In this document: positions 32,546 through 40,806 of the stretch, one piece after another
Layout of the letters: each line of letters opens with the position of its first letter
How positions within the stretch are numbered: position 1 is the stretch's first letter
The notes under the pieces: model-generated
Database searches by the model: none
Seen by the model: only the letters and a program-made list of their open reading frames with translations
What the model was told of the DNA's origin: nothing
NCBI GenBank assembly: GCA_947259275.1
Contig: CAMYMH010000003.1
Span: 1-64,000 of the forward strand
Direction of reading: 5' to 3'
DNA length: 64,000 nt
From: an uncultured Acidimicrobiaceae bacterium
GTDB taxonomy: Bacteria; Actinomycetota; Acidimicrobiia; Spongiisociales; SHLN01
Program-made: the position numbers and the translations under genes

Positions 32546-33454
32546 TCAGCCCGCTTGGACGGTGATGGTGATGACATCGGTGTCGGTGAGACCGTCGTTG
32601 TCGGTGACTGTGAGTGTGACCGTGTAGGCCCCGGCGGTCGGGTAGCTGTGGTATAGGGCGGCCCCGGCGGCCGTCGATCCGTCGCCGAAGTCCCACCGGT
32701 AGTCGACGATCTGACCGTCCGGGTCGGAAGACGCCAGTCCGCTGAACCAGACCAGCTCGGCCTCGGCGACCGTCCGTGAACCACCGGCGTCGGCGATCGG
32801 GGGCTGACTCGTCGAAACCGTCGTGGTAGTGGTGGTGGACGTCGAGCTGCTGGTGGTGGTCGCGGTTGGGGCCGACGTGGTAGTGGTTGAGGGGTTGGTC
32901 GTGGTTGGGGTTACCGGCGCCGTGGTCGTCGTAGATGGCGGGAGGGTGGTTGAGGGGTCGGTTGTAGTTGGGGTTACCGGCGCGGTGGTAGTCGAAGGCG
33001 TCGGGAGGGTGGTGGTTGATGGGCCCGGAGGGCCGTCCCCATGGCAGAGGACGCACTGAGATTGATCCACCTTGGATTGGTGTTGGTTCGGGTGCTCGAC
33101 CAAGGATCCGCCCGAGTTCTCATGGCATTGGGTGCACAGGCCGACCGGTACCGGATCGTCGTGACCTCCGTGGCAATCGAGACAGGTCGCCCGCGTGGCC
33201 ACATGACCTCCGCCGTGACAGCCGGCGCAGGTCTGACCCTCGTGCTGGTAGTGGGGGTAGGCGCCGCCGTGGCACCGCGAGCAGGAGGCGGTGCCGTCCA
33301 ACGCGCGAAACTCGTGGGCGCCGGGCGCAGTCGTTCCACTGGCGGGCGGATCGACGATTGCCAATGCCGCCGCAGTCAGCAGCACGATGCCGACAGCCAC
33401 CGTGAGCGTCAACGTCCCAACGCCATGCAGTCGGGCTCGTAGCCATTTCGTCAT
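32546..33454 (-). CDS. Pentaheme cytochrome c with Thr-rich linker and PKD domain
   Basis: The 302-residue exported protein has a signal anchor (TLTVAVGIVLLTAAALAIV), five CXXCH sites (CSRCH, CAGCH, CLDCH, CTQCH, CVLCH; about residues 58-142), a Thr/Pro/Ser linker of about 75 residues (PSTTTLPTPSTTTAPVTPTT and similar), and a C-terminal PKD/Ig-like domain (PPIADAGGSRTVAEAELVWF, IVDYRWDFGDGSTAAGAALYHSYPTAGAYTVTLTVTDNDG). PKD domains are surface binding modules, so this protein may place hemes at the cell wall surface or on a mineral or partner. The linker DNA is a low-complexity ACC/ACG/GTT repeat. Confidence 0.88.
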   Translation of the reverse strand: MTKWLRARLHGVGTLTLTVAVGIVLLTAAALAIVDPPASGTTAPGAHEFRALDGTASCSRCHGGAYPHYQHEGQTCAGCHGGGHVATRATCLDCHGGHDDPVPVGLCTQCHENSGGSLVEHPNQHQSKVDQSQCVLCHGDGPPGPSTTTLPTPSTTTAPVTPTTTDPSTTLPPSTTTTAPVTPTTTNPSTTTTSAPTATTTSSSTSTTTTTTVSTSQPPIADAGGSRTVAEAELVWFSGLASSDPDGQIVDYRWDFGDGSTAAGAALYHSYPTAGAYTVTLTVTDNDGLTDTDVITITVQAG

Positions 33455-33675
33455 CGCGAATCCGGTTTGACTCTTGATCCCAGGGTATTCGGGACCGGGT
33501 CAGCCGACATCGGGCAAAAGTCACTTCTTCGTTGGTCGTCTATGGGACTGGGTAGTGGAATTTCCGCCTGGATACGGTGAGGACCATCATCCGGAGCGAA
33601 ACGAATCCAGGAGGTCCGCCCCCCCCTTCTCCGCCGCCACGTTCCGCGTTGATTACCACGAGTGTGGTTAACGGT

Positions 33676-33692
33676 CTGGCCTTTGGCCCGGC
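33676..33692 (-). promoter_or_regulatory. DosR-like box in front of the PKD-cytochrome gene
   Basis: The minus strand reads CGGGCCAAAGGCCAGAC; on the plus strand GGCCTTTGGCCC matches the GGCCTTTGGnCC core seen at 41724-41743 and 35470-35487. It lies 222 bases upstream of the PKD-cytochrome start and overlaps the extreme 3' side of the 7-heme gene region, so function is uncertain. The rest of the gap 33455-33694 shows nothing further. Confidence 0.35.
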
Positions 33693-33694
33693 TC

Positions 33695-35185
33695 CTAGAA
33701 TCCCTGGAAGTTGGCATGGCAGTCCGAGCACAGACGAGTCTTCCATTGGTCGCCGATGGTGCCGAGATGTTCGAATTCGACGCCGGTGAGGTTGGTCTCC
33801 AGAGCCTCCGGGTTGGCGCCCTCGCCCAATCCGAGTATGACGTGGCAGCTGTTGCAATCGTTGGTGATGGTGTTCCCGGCCGCGTCGCTCATGGTGCCGT
33901 CATGGCAGCGAAAGCACCCCGGGCTGCTGCGGTGGCCCGAGTTGTTCACCCGGGCACGGAAGTCGGTCTTCATCTCGGGGAAGAAGTTCGAGTCGTAGAT
34001 GTCGACAAGCGCTTGGGCGGCCGCCTGGATTTCCCCGGCTCGGTGCGTCGCCACGTCCGGGTCGGACCGCTGGTAGTAAACCATCAGACCCTGGTCGATC
34101 TCTCGATGGGCGGTGTCGCGGTCGGCGTAGTCGTCCAGGAGGAGGGTGAGTGCGGCTCTCTTCAGGTGCGGAAGATCGGAGGCGAGGCGGCCCGATGCCA
34201 TTGCCACATTGATTGCATCAGAAGGCTGCTCGAAGATGTGGCTGGGACGATTGTGGCAATCGAGGCAATCGAAGTTTCGTATCTCGACGTCCGGGTCGTT
34301 GAGCTGCGGTATGAATTGCCCGGGCTTCGTGTACAGGCCGATGCTGCCGTCGGTGCGAGTCACGCGAACCCACGGTATCTCCTGGCGTTCGGCATCCGTG
34401 GCGATGTATTCGACTACGTTCTCGGTCAGCATGTGCCAGTGGATGCCGGAGGGGTCGGCGGTGCGCGATTCCTTCCCGATGTCGAGCAGCAGCACGATGC
34501 TCCAGGGCGAGTTCTCTTCGTCGAGTGAGTAATAGGTGGCGGTGGTCACCTTGCTCCCGAAGAACGATTCCGGCCAGTGACATTCCTCACACGTCTCCCG
34601 GGCGGGCCGCAGTTGGAAAGGGCCTTCCAGGGGACGGCCGAACGTGTCAAAGGTCACCGCCCACACCTGGCGTAAGCCATCGATCTTGGACTTCACGAAA
34701 TAGGACGCCCCGGGACCGATGTGGCATTCGACGCATTCCACCCTGGCATGAGGAGAGTTCTGATGAGTGACGAACTCCGGTTCCATCACCTCATGACAGG
34801 TCTCGCCGCAGAAGGCAACCGACTCGGTGGCCTCGTAGCCCTTGAATCCGATGAAGCCAACGCTCAGAATCCCGAACACGCTCAGGCCCAGAAACAGCCA
34901 CAGGTTGCGCATGTAGCGAGGATCGGTTGGCTCGATCCGGAGGGCAAAGTGGACCTGCTCGCCCCGTCTCCGAGCCGCCACCACCTGGATGCGGATCGCG
35001 ATCAGGAACAGGATCAAACCGAGGAATATCAAGGCCGGCAGGCCGAAGAACGTGATCAGTGATCGGTACGGGTTCTCCGTGTGGGCGGTGAAGTCGCGGG
35101 CCATCAGCAGCGCCAGTGCCACCGAACCGGCCACGATGATGGATCCGCCTACCGCGGCCAGCGGATGGCGGTACAGCGATCGCAC
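33695..35185 (-). CDS. NapC/NirT-type heptaheme cytochrome c
   Basis: The 496-residue protein has two or three N-terminal membrane helices (LAAVGGSIIVAGSVALALLMA, YRSLITFFGLPALIFLGLILFLIAI, LWLFLGLSVFGILSVGFIGF), then a NapC/NirT-like first heme site FCGETCH (CX3CH) and six CXXCH sites (CVECH, CEECH, CLDCH, CFRCH, CNSCH, CSDCH). NapC/NirT proteins take electrons from quinol and pass them to exported partners. It is the first gene of the minus-strand cytochrome series. The start is uncertain: GTG 35185 is the first start codon, yet the frame stays open and looks coding (acidic, Pro-rich) for about 240 bases further upstream without a usual start. Confidence 0.85.
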   Translation of the reverse strand: MRSLYRHPLAAVGGSIIVAGSVALALLMARDFTAHTENPYRSLITFFGLPALIFLGLILFLIAIRIQVVAARRRGEQVHFALRIEPTDPRYMRNLWLFLGLSVFGILSVGFIGFKGYEATESVAFCGETCHEVMEPEFVTHQNSPHARVECVECHIGPGASYFVKSKIDGLRQVWAVTFDTFGRPLEGPFQLRPARETCEECHWPESFFGSKVTTATYYSLDEENSPWSIVLLLDIGKESRTADPSGIHWHMLTENVVEYIATDAERQEIPWVRVTRTDGSIGLYTKPGQFIPQLNDPDVEIRNFDCLDCHNRPSHIFEQPSDAINVAMASGRLASDLPHLKRAALTLLLDDYADRDTAHREIDQGLMVYYQRSDPDVATHRAGEIQAAAQALVDIYDSNFFPEMKTDFRARVNNSGHRSSPGCFRCHDGTMSDAAGNTITNDCNSCHVILGLGEGANPEALETNLTGVEFEHLGTIGDQWKTRLCSDCHANFQGF

Positions 35186-35417
35186 CTCCGGGGAGTCGAT
35201 CCCGTTGCCCGGTCCGGCGTTCCCCTCTGGAATCGTCGTGGGTGGCGGATCGGGGCTGACCGTCGGGTCCGGGCCCTCCCCGGTAGAGGGTGCTTCGGGA
35301 TCTTCGATTTCGGGCTCCTCGTCCCGGACCGCCAGGCCGCCGCTTTGGACACCGATCCGGAGCGGGCCTGCAGTCAGGATTCGTCGAGTCAGCCGGCCAC
35401 CGGCCGCGGCCGGAACA

Positions 35418-35433
35418 CGTGACTCCTTTCACA
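35418..35433 (-). promoter_or_regulatory. CRP/FNR-type site 3, upstream of the 7-heme cytochrome gene
   Basis: The minus strand reads TGTGA-AAGGAG-TCACG, a full match to TGTGA-N6-TCACG and to TGTGAAAnnnnTCACG. It contains AAGGAG followed by an out-of-frame GTG, so it could be mistaken for a ribosome-binding site. Confidence 0.65.
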
Positions 35434-35469
35434 ATGTGTCTTCATCATGCCAACCTGCTCGGGCCGCAA

Positions 35470-35487
35470 TAGGGTCCAAAGGCCCGC
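35470..35487 (+). promoter_or_regulatory. DosR-like box upstream of the 7-heme cytochrome gene
   Basis: TAGGGTCCAAAGGCCCGC resembles the mycobacterial DosR palindrome (GGGACT-centred) and the box in front of the DUF1876 gene at 41.7 kb. It lies 37 bases upstream of CRP/FNR-type site 3 with respect to the minus-strand gene. Confidence 0.45.
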
Positions 35488-35561
35488 GATCGGGAATTCC
35501 AGGGCGAACCCCCGCCGCGCTGAACCAGCCGGATCTCGGCTAGCGATTAGCGGGCATTGCC

Positions 35562-36587
35562 CTAGGCAACCAGCGCCAGGACGACCCAGTAGAGGGGTGC
35601 AGCCAGCATGCCAGCGTCGAGGGGGACGAGGAATCCCGGAAGCACCTCGAGCAGAAACAGATCACCGGTCCGGAGCGCCGATCCGAAGGCCCGGCCGGCC
35701 AGGAATCCGGCCGCCACGGCTGCTGAGGCAATGACCATGGCGAGCAGTGACGTGTCCCAGACGACTCCGGCGGCCACACCGGCGATGAGGGTAGCAACCG
35801 CCGCCGCGGTGTGCGGATCGAGAAAGCCGCTTTCTTCCGAGCCGAGCCGCAGCCACATAACCAGGTGAGCCACCAGCAACATGCTCAGAAACGCCGTAAT
35901 CCGGCTCTGACCGTGGGCGCCGAGTCGCACCAGCACCAGGGAGCCGGTGGCAACGGTGACGACGACCGTGGCCAGCAACGTCCCACCGGCGGCGTCGATG
36001 GTGTGCATGGATGGGGTCAGGACGGCCCAGGTGAGGACGGCCAGCACGCTCAACCCCACCGCGACCCCGAGACCTTCCGAGCTCCACGCCCAGGTAGCGC
36101 CCACCGCTCCCAGGATCGAGACGAGTGCCGGCCATCGCACCATCCCGCTGCCGCGGCGAGCCGACTCGTCGAAGGCGTCCCACACCCAGGCGCCGGCGAC
36201 TCCCACAACCACGACCGCGAACCAGCGAGTCGACCCGATGTTGGCAGCCAGCAGAACTGCCCAGGCGAGCAGCGGCAGCAGCGGTGTCTGTATGACCGGC
36301 GCATCCACTGCAACGGCTGCGTGTTCGTGACCCGGCCGCACATCCTCGATCGTCCCACCCGACACCGGCGGCAATACCGCCACCTCGTCATCATCCTCAA
36401 CGGGTGTGCTCGCATCGGCCGGCTCACCGTTTACCCACACATTGGCCGTGGCGAGGCCGCGCTCGAAGTCAGAACCGTAGTTTGCCGCTGCAGTGGTCAG
36501 GACTTCACGCACAGATGCGCCTGCAATCTCCACTTCGGCGATCCCGGCGGCCTGGCGAAGACCGGCGAAGAGGCGGAGGCGGGCCAT
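35562..36587 (-). CDS. MoaD/ThiS-like beta-grasp domain fused to a multi-pass membrane domain
   Basis: Residues 1-80 of this 341-residue protein look like a MoaD/ThiS/Urm1 ubiquitin-like domain: MARLRLFAGLRQAAG, VREVLTTAAANYGSDFERGLA, VWVNGEP, EDDDEVAVLPPVSGG, with the diglycine at about residues 77-78. In MoaD the GG is the C-terminus that forms the thiocarboxylate; here it is internal and about nine hydrophobic helices follow (about 98-341), faintly like a CdsA-type membrane domain. The fusion could be a transporter or lipid enzyme with a regulatory domain, or might be cleaved after GG. The function is not known. It is divergent from the next gene. Confidence 0.7.
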   Translation of the reverse strand: MARLRLFAGLRQAAGIAEVEIAGASVREVLTTAAANYGSDFERGLATANVWVNGEPADASTPVEDDDEVAVLPPVSGGTIEDVRPGHEHAAVAVDAPVIQTPLLPLLAWAVLLAANIGSTRWFAVVVVGVAGAWVWDAFDESARRGSGMVRWPALVSILGAVGATWAWSSEGLGVAVGLSVLAVLTWAVLTPSMHTIDAAGGTLLATVVVTVATGSLVLVRLGAHGQSRITAFLSMLLVAHLVMWLRLGSEESGFLDPHTAAAVATLIAGVAAGVVWDTSLLAMVIASAAVAAGFLAGRAFGSALRTGDLFLLEVLPGFLVPLDAGMLAAPLYWVVLALVA

Positions 36588-36739
36588 CAGGTACCAGCCT
36601 CCGAAATCCAGCTTGATGCGAGCGCCAGCAAGTTTCTCCTTCCCGAGTCAGAGGTTAGACGTCTCACAGCGCCGGTCACGGTTTGCGGGAAGGGCGGAGG
36701 ATGACGGGCTGAATACTCACCATCAAGGTATAGGCTGGA

Positions 36740-38137
36740 ATGGTCGAAACATCACAGATAGATGCACGTGCTAGGGGTTTGACCGTGGACAGAAACGACC
36801 CGGATCCGTTTGGAAACATCGAGGCCGGCCAGGTGGCCGCCCCCATTCCCGAGCCGCCGCTGGGGAACGACCGGACGCGCACATGGGTGCTCGGCGGCCT
36901 CATCACGCTTGCCATCATCGCCATCGGAGCCGTCGCCTTCGCCACCATGAATGCGGGACGCAGCAACGACGGCGCCGAGAGCCCCGAGGCGGCAGTCCAG
37001 AAGTTTTTCGATGGCCTCTCGAGCGAGGATCTGGTGGCATCGGTCGACGCATTCCTGCCAAGCGAGGCCGACCCGGTGATCAGTTACACGGCCTCCATCG
37101 GCACTGAGCTCAAGCGCCTCGAGGTCCTGACCGACAGCGTCGACCCTCAGGCCATCACCGGCATCAATATGGAGTTCACCGATCTCGAATTCCGCACCGA
37201 GGAAATCGCTCCCGGGTTCGTGCGGGTGTACGTGACGAATGGTGACGCCTTCATCGACATCGATCAGGCCGAGTTGCCGCTCGGGCGCCTCATCCTCGAC
37301 AACCTCCCCCCCGAGGCCCGAGCCGAGTTCGACCAGGATCTGCCGCCCGAATCAGATTCAATGGCCGGCGAAGACTTCTACCTAGTGGCCGTGGAGGAGG
37401 ACGGCGGGTGGTACCTGTCCTTCTGGTACACGGTCATGGATGCCATCTTCTCCGAAACCGGATATGGCACGCCCGCCTTCGGATCCGGCCTGGAACCGGT
37501 CGGCGCGGATTCGCCTGAGGCCGCCGTCGAGGCCGCCTTGAGCCAGGTCCTTGCCCTCGACCTCGAGGGCCTCGTCGGCCTGCTGCCGCCCACCGAGATG
37601 CGGGCCCTGTATGACTACATGCCGCTGGTTATGGGCGACTACAACGAGACGGTTGGCGCCTTCGGCAGCTTCGTCACCATCGATCTGAAATCGCTCGGTA
37701 CCTCTGTCTCGTCAGCCGAGAATGGCAAACGCGTGAAGATCGAGTCCTTCGACATCGTCTTCAGTTCCTTCTTCTTCGAAGTCGACGGTGCCATCAGCTA
37801 CGACGGGGAGTGCTTCGACATCACCATCAACGATCAGGGCGGAGCCCTGAGCGGCTTCGGTGGGCAGATCCCCGAGCACATCAACAGCTGCGATCCAGCG
37901 ATCGCCGATTCGCTCGGTTCCGGCCTAATCGAGACGCCCGACTTTCTCGGCGACCTCGGCGCCGCCAACACCGGCATCCTGGTCGTTGAGGAGGACGGCC
38001 GCTGGTATGTGAGTCCGACCGAGACCCTGGGTGATGCCATGCTGCAGGGATTGATGGTCTGGGATAAGGCCACCCTCCAGGAATACATCGACTGGCTCAT
38101 CGAAGTGGGCACGGGAGCGAGCTCTGTCGGCTTCTAA
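36740..38137 (+). CDS. Membrane-anchored uncharacterised exported protein
   Basis: The 465-residue protein has a cytoplasmic N-terminus, one membrane helix (TWVLGGLITLAIIAIGAVAFATM, about residues 48-70) and a large acidic exported part. Two repeats of a module beginning SPEAAVQKFFDGLSSEDL (about 81) and SPEAAVEAALSQVLALDLEGLVGLLPP (about 254) each end in GGWYLSFWYT or DGRWYVSPT, so it has two NTF2/lipoprotein-like lobes. I do not recognise a named family. ATG 36740 is used; a GTG at 36785 is possible. It precedes hflX by 18 bases. Confidence 0.75.
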   Translation: MVETSQIDARARGLTVDRNDPDPFGNIEAGQVAAPIPEPPLGNDRTRTWVLGGLITLAIIAIGAVAFATMNAGRSNDGAESPEAAVQKFFDGLSSEDLVASVDAFLPSEADPVISYTASIGTELKRLEVLTDSVDPQAITGINMEFTDLEFRTEEIAPGFVRVYVTNGDAFIDIDQAELPLGRLILDNLPPEARAEFDQDLPPESDSMAGEDFYLVAVEEDGGWYLSFWYTVMDAIFSETGYGTPAFGSGLEPVGADSPEAAVEAALSQVLALDLEGLVGLLPPTEMRALYDYMPLVMGDYNETVGAFGSFVTIDLKSLGTSVSSAENGKRVKIESFDIVFSSFFFEVDGAISYDGECFDITINDQGGALSGFGGQIPEHINSCDPAIADSLGSGLIETPDFLGDLGAANTGILVVEEDGRWYVSPTETLGDAMLQGLMVWDKATLQEYIDWLIEVGTGASSVGF

Positions 38138-38155
38138 TAATCCCTCGGTAGTCGC

Positions 38156-39454
38156 TTGACGACGGGGGGACGACAGCGCCGGCGCCTCACCGCCACCGAG
38201 ACCGACCTCGGCGTCGAACGGCAGCGGGCCTACCTGGTCAGTGTGATCGCCCCCGGCATCACCGAGCGCCAAGCGAAGCTTTCCATCGATGAACTGGGTC
38301 TGTTGACCCTCACGGCCGGCTCTGACCCGGAGGGCCAAGCGGTTCTCCGGCGGGACCGGATCGATCCGGCCACGTTCATCGGCAAGGGTCAGGCCCAGCG
38401 GTTGCAGCGGGAAACCACCGCCGCCGATGTCGACGTGGTGGTGTTCGATAATGCGCTCAGTTCCGTCCAGCAACGCAACCTGCAAGAGATCTTCGGCTGT
38501 GACGTCGTCGACCGGACCGCCGTCATCCTCGACATCTTCGCCCAGCACGCTACCTCCAAGGCCGGCATGCTGCAGGTGGAATTGGCCCAGCTGCGCTATC
38601 GCCTCCCCCGCCTGCGGGGACGGGGAATCGCCATGAGCCGGCTGGCCGGTGGCATCGGTACCCGCGGCCCGGGCGAGACCAAACTCGAAACCGACCGCCG
38701 CCGCATCAGCACTCGCATCTCCAAGCTGGACAAGGAGCTGGCACACATCGGCAAGGTGCGTCGCACGCAGCGCAAGGCGCGACGCCGCGCCGACGCCATC
38801 GGAGCTGCCCTGGTCGGCTACACCAACGCCGGCAAATCGACTCTGCTCAACGCCCTCACCGACGCCGGAGCCCTCACCGAAAATCAGCTCTTCTCCACGG
38901 TCGATCCGACCGTGCGGCGTCTGGAGCTCGCATCCGGCCAGGTGCTGATCTCGGACACCGTCGGCTTCGTCCGTAACTTGCCCCACGAATTGGTCGAAGC
39001 CTTCCGCTCCACCCTCGAGCAGATCACCGAGGCCGACCTGCTGCTGCACGTGGTCGACGCCTCCGATCCCGAGCCGGAGCGGCAGATCGCCGCCGTGCAC
39101 GAGGTACTGGCCGAGATCGGCGCCCTCGGACTGCCCGAGATCCTCGTCTTCAACAAGGCGGACATAGCCCCCGCCTCCGTGGTGCCGCGACTGCTGTCCC
39201 TCCATGAGGGCTCAATCGCCGTGTCTGCCCGGGAGAACACCGGTTTGGATCAACTGCGCGACCGTCTGAGTGAAGCCCGCCGGGCCGACCACATCGTGGC
39301 CGCATACGTGGTTCCATACGATCACGGCGAAGTGGCCGCCGGTCTGCATCGCGACGGTGAGGTGTTGGAAGAGTCTTTCGAGGAGCAGGCGACACACTTG
39401 AAGGTTCGCGGCTCGCTCGACGCCCTCCGCCAATACGACGAATACCGCCTCTAG
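38156..39454 (+). CDS. hflX: GTPase HflX
   Basis: The 432-residue ribosome-associated GTPase has the HflX N-domain (LSIDELGLLTLTAG, FIGKGQAQRL), the glycine-rich linker GRGIAMSRLAGGIGTRGPGETKLETDRRRI (about residues 155-184) and the G domain with G1 GYTNAGKST (near 222), G3 DTVGF and G4 NKAD. HflX splits or rescues stalled 70S ribosomes under stress. The start is a TTG at 38156. The gene follows the uncharacterised membrane protein. Confidence 0.93.
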   Translation: MTTGGRQRRRLTATETDLGVERQRAYLVSVIAPGITERQAKLSIDELGLLTLTAGSDPEGQAVLRRDRIDPATFIGKGQAQRLQRETTAADVDVVVFDNALSSVQQRNLQEIFGCDVVDRTAVILDIFAQHATSKAGMLQVELAQLRYRLPRLRGRGIAMSRLAGGIGTRGPGETKLETDRRRISTRISKLDKELAHIGKVRRTQRKARRRADAIGAALVGYTNAGKSTLLNALTDAGALTENQLFSTVDPTVRRLELASGQVLISDTVGFVRNLPHELVEAFRSTLEQITEADLLLHVVDASDPEPERQIAAVHEVLAEIGALGLPEILVFNKADIAPASVVPRLLSLHEGSIAVSARENTGLDQLRDRLSEARRADHIVAAYVVPYDHGEVAAGLHRDGEVLEESFEEQATHLKVRGSLDALRQYDEYRL

Positions 39455-39483
39455 TCGGCCCCCCGGTTCCTACACTCCCGCTC

Positions 39484-40125
39484 ATGCGCAAACTCGCGAT
39501 CGCCCTCACCGTGATCGCCGCGGCCTGCAGCAGCGGCGATGCCGATACCACCGCGGCTCCGACTACCGTCGCGGCTACCACCACCGTCGCCCCCGCGACC
39601 ACTTCTACGATCGCCACCACGATCACCACCACGACGACTTCTACCACCACCTCGACCACAGTCACAACGACGCTGCCGCCGGGCTCCGTCACCTACAGCC
39701 ATCAGCTATTCACGCTCTCGTACCCGGATGCGTGGAGTGAGAATCCCGAGTTCCCCGGCTTCGGCGTCGGCTTCGTCGAGGATCACACGGCTCTGGCGCT
39801 GCCCGCCACCAACTTCTCCGTCTCGCTCGAGGAACAGGAGGCCGGATTCGATCTCGACGCCCACCTCCAGAGGATTCAGGACGATCTGGCGTTCTTCGTG
39901 CCCGACTTCCGGGTGCTGCGGTCGGGTGAAGAGGTCGTGGACGGTGCCCGGTCGCTGTGGTTCGAGTATTCGGAGGAATTCGAAGGCTTCCAGCTGGTGA
40001 TCCGGGAGCAGGTGGCCCTGCGCGACACCTTGCTCGTCACCTTCACGCTCATATCGCCCGTCGAGTTCTTCGATTTCGACCTGACTAACGCCCTCCAGGT
40101 CGTCGCCAGTTTCACCTTCACATGA
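39484..40125 (+). CDS. Thr-rich lipoprotein with a PsbP/DcrB-like C-terminal domain
   Basis: The 213-residue protein has a lipoprotein signal MRKLAIALTVIAAACSSGD (lipobox Cys15), a Thr/Ala linker (about 20-65) probably spanning the wall, and a globular domain from VTYSHQLFTLSYPDAWSENP to LQVVASFTFT, the pattern of PsbP/DcrB-like lipoproteins in actinobacteria. The function is unknown. Its TGA overlaps the pdxH ATG (ATGA). Confidence 0.78.
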   Translation: MRKLAIALTVIAAACSSGDADTTAAPTTVAATTTVAPATTSTIATTITTTTTSTTTSTTVTTTLPPGSVTYSHQLFTLSYPDAWSENPEFPGFGVGFVEDHTALALPATNFSVSLEEQEAGFDLDAHLQRIQDDLAFFVPDFRVLRSGEEVVDGARSLWFEYSEEFEGFQLVIREQVALRDTLLVTFTLISPVEFFDFDLTNALQVVASFTFT

Positions 40126-40742
40126 TCGGCCGCGACGATTACTCGGGACCGGCCCTCGATCCGGAACAAATGGAGGCGGATCCCGTCGCCGAGTTCTCGA
40201 AGTGGTTTCAGGCTGCTCACGCGTCGCAGGTAGCCCAGCCAAACGCCATGAGCCTCGCCACCACCGCTGATGAACGACCGTCGGTTCGGACGGTGCTATT
40301 GAAGAGCTTCGACGACGGCTTCGTCTTCTATACCAACTACGAGAGCCGCAAAGGTCGCGAACTCGACGATAATCCGCGGGCGGCGCTGGCCTTCGCCTGG
40401 CTCGAGCTGCACCGCCAAATCCGCATTGAGGGCAGGGTGACGAAGCTGTCGGAGACGGAATCAGATGACTACTACGCCACCCGACCCCGCGGTGCCCAGC
40501 TGGCGGCTGGGATCTCCCGACAGAGTGAGATCATCTCCGACCGGGCGCAACTCGAGAGCGCCTTTGCGGCGGCAGAAGAGAAGTTCGCAGATAGTGACAT
40601 CCCTCGGCCGGAGTATTGGGGCGGGTTTCGGCTGCGGCCCGTGGTGATGGAGTTCTGGCAAGGCCGGCCCGACCGCCTCCACGACCGCATCCGCTACCGA
40701 TGGGAAGAATCCCGCTGGGTCATCGAGCGCTTGTCGCCCTGA
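40122..40742 (+). CDS. pdxH: Pyridoxamine 5'-phosphate oxidase
   Basis: The 206-residue FMN enzyme oxidises PNP/PMP to PLP. Motifs are QPNAMSLATTADERPSVRTVLLKSFDDGFVFYTNYESRKGREL, LAFAWLELHRQIRIEGRVTKLSETESDDYYATRPRGAQLAA and the C-terminal WGGFRLRPVVMEFWQGRPDRLHDRIRYR...WVIERLSP, all diagnostic. It is translationally coupled to the lipoprotein gene. Confidence 0.95.
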   Translation: MIGRDDYSGPALDPEQMEADPVAEFSKWFQAAHASQVAQPNAMSLATTADERPSVRTVLLKSFDDGFVFYTNYESRKGRELDDNPRAALAFAWLELHRQIRIEGRVTKLSETESDDYYATRPRGAQLAAGISRQSEIISDRAQLESAFAAAEEKFADSDIPRPEYWGGFRLRPVVMEFWQGRPDRLHDRIRYRWEESRWVIERLSP

Positions 40743-40806
40743 GCTCCCTCACAACCAGCGATTGGAGTGTTTCACCCTCCTCAGATGGCCGCCTGGAAAC
40801 TCTGAA

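Noticed and set aside
35381-35418. GTG 35418 with AAAGGAG as the start of the 7-heme cytochrome gene
   Set aside because: It is in a different frame and ends after nine codons; the apparent ribosome-binding site is part of a CRP/FNR-type palindrome.
37925-39205. 426-codon frame antisense to hflX
   Set aside because: It is the mirror of a strongly conserved gene in GC-rich DNA; the translation has no motifs.
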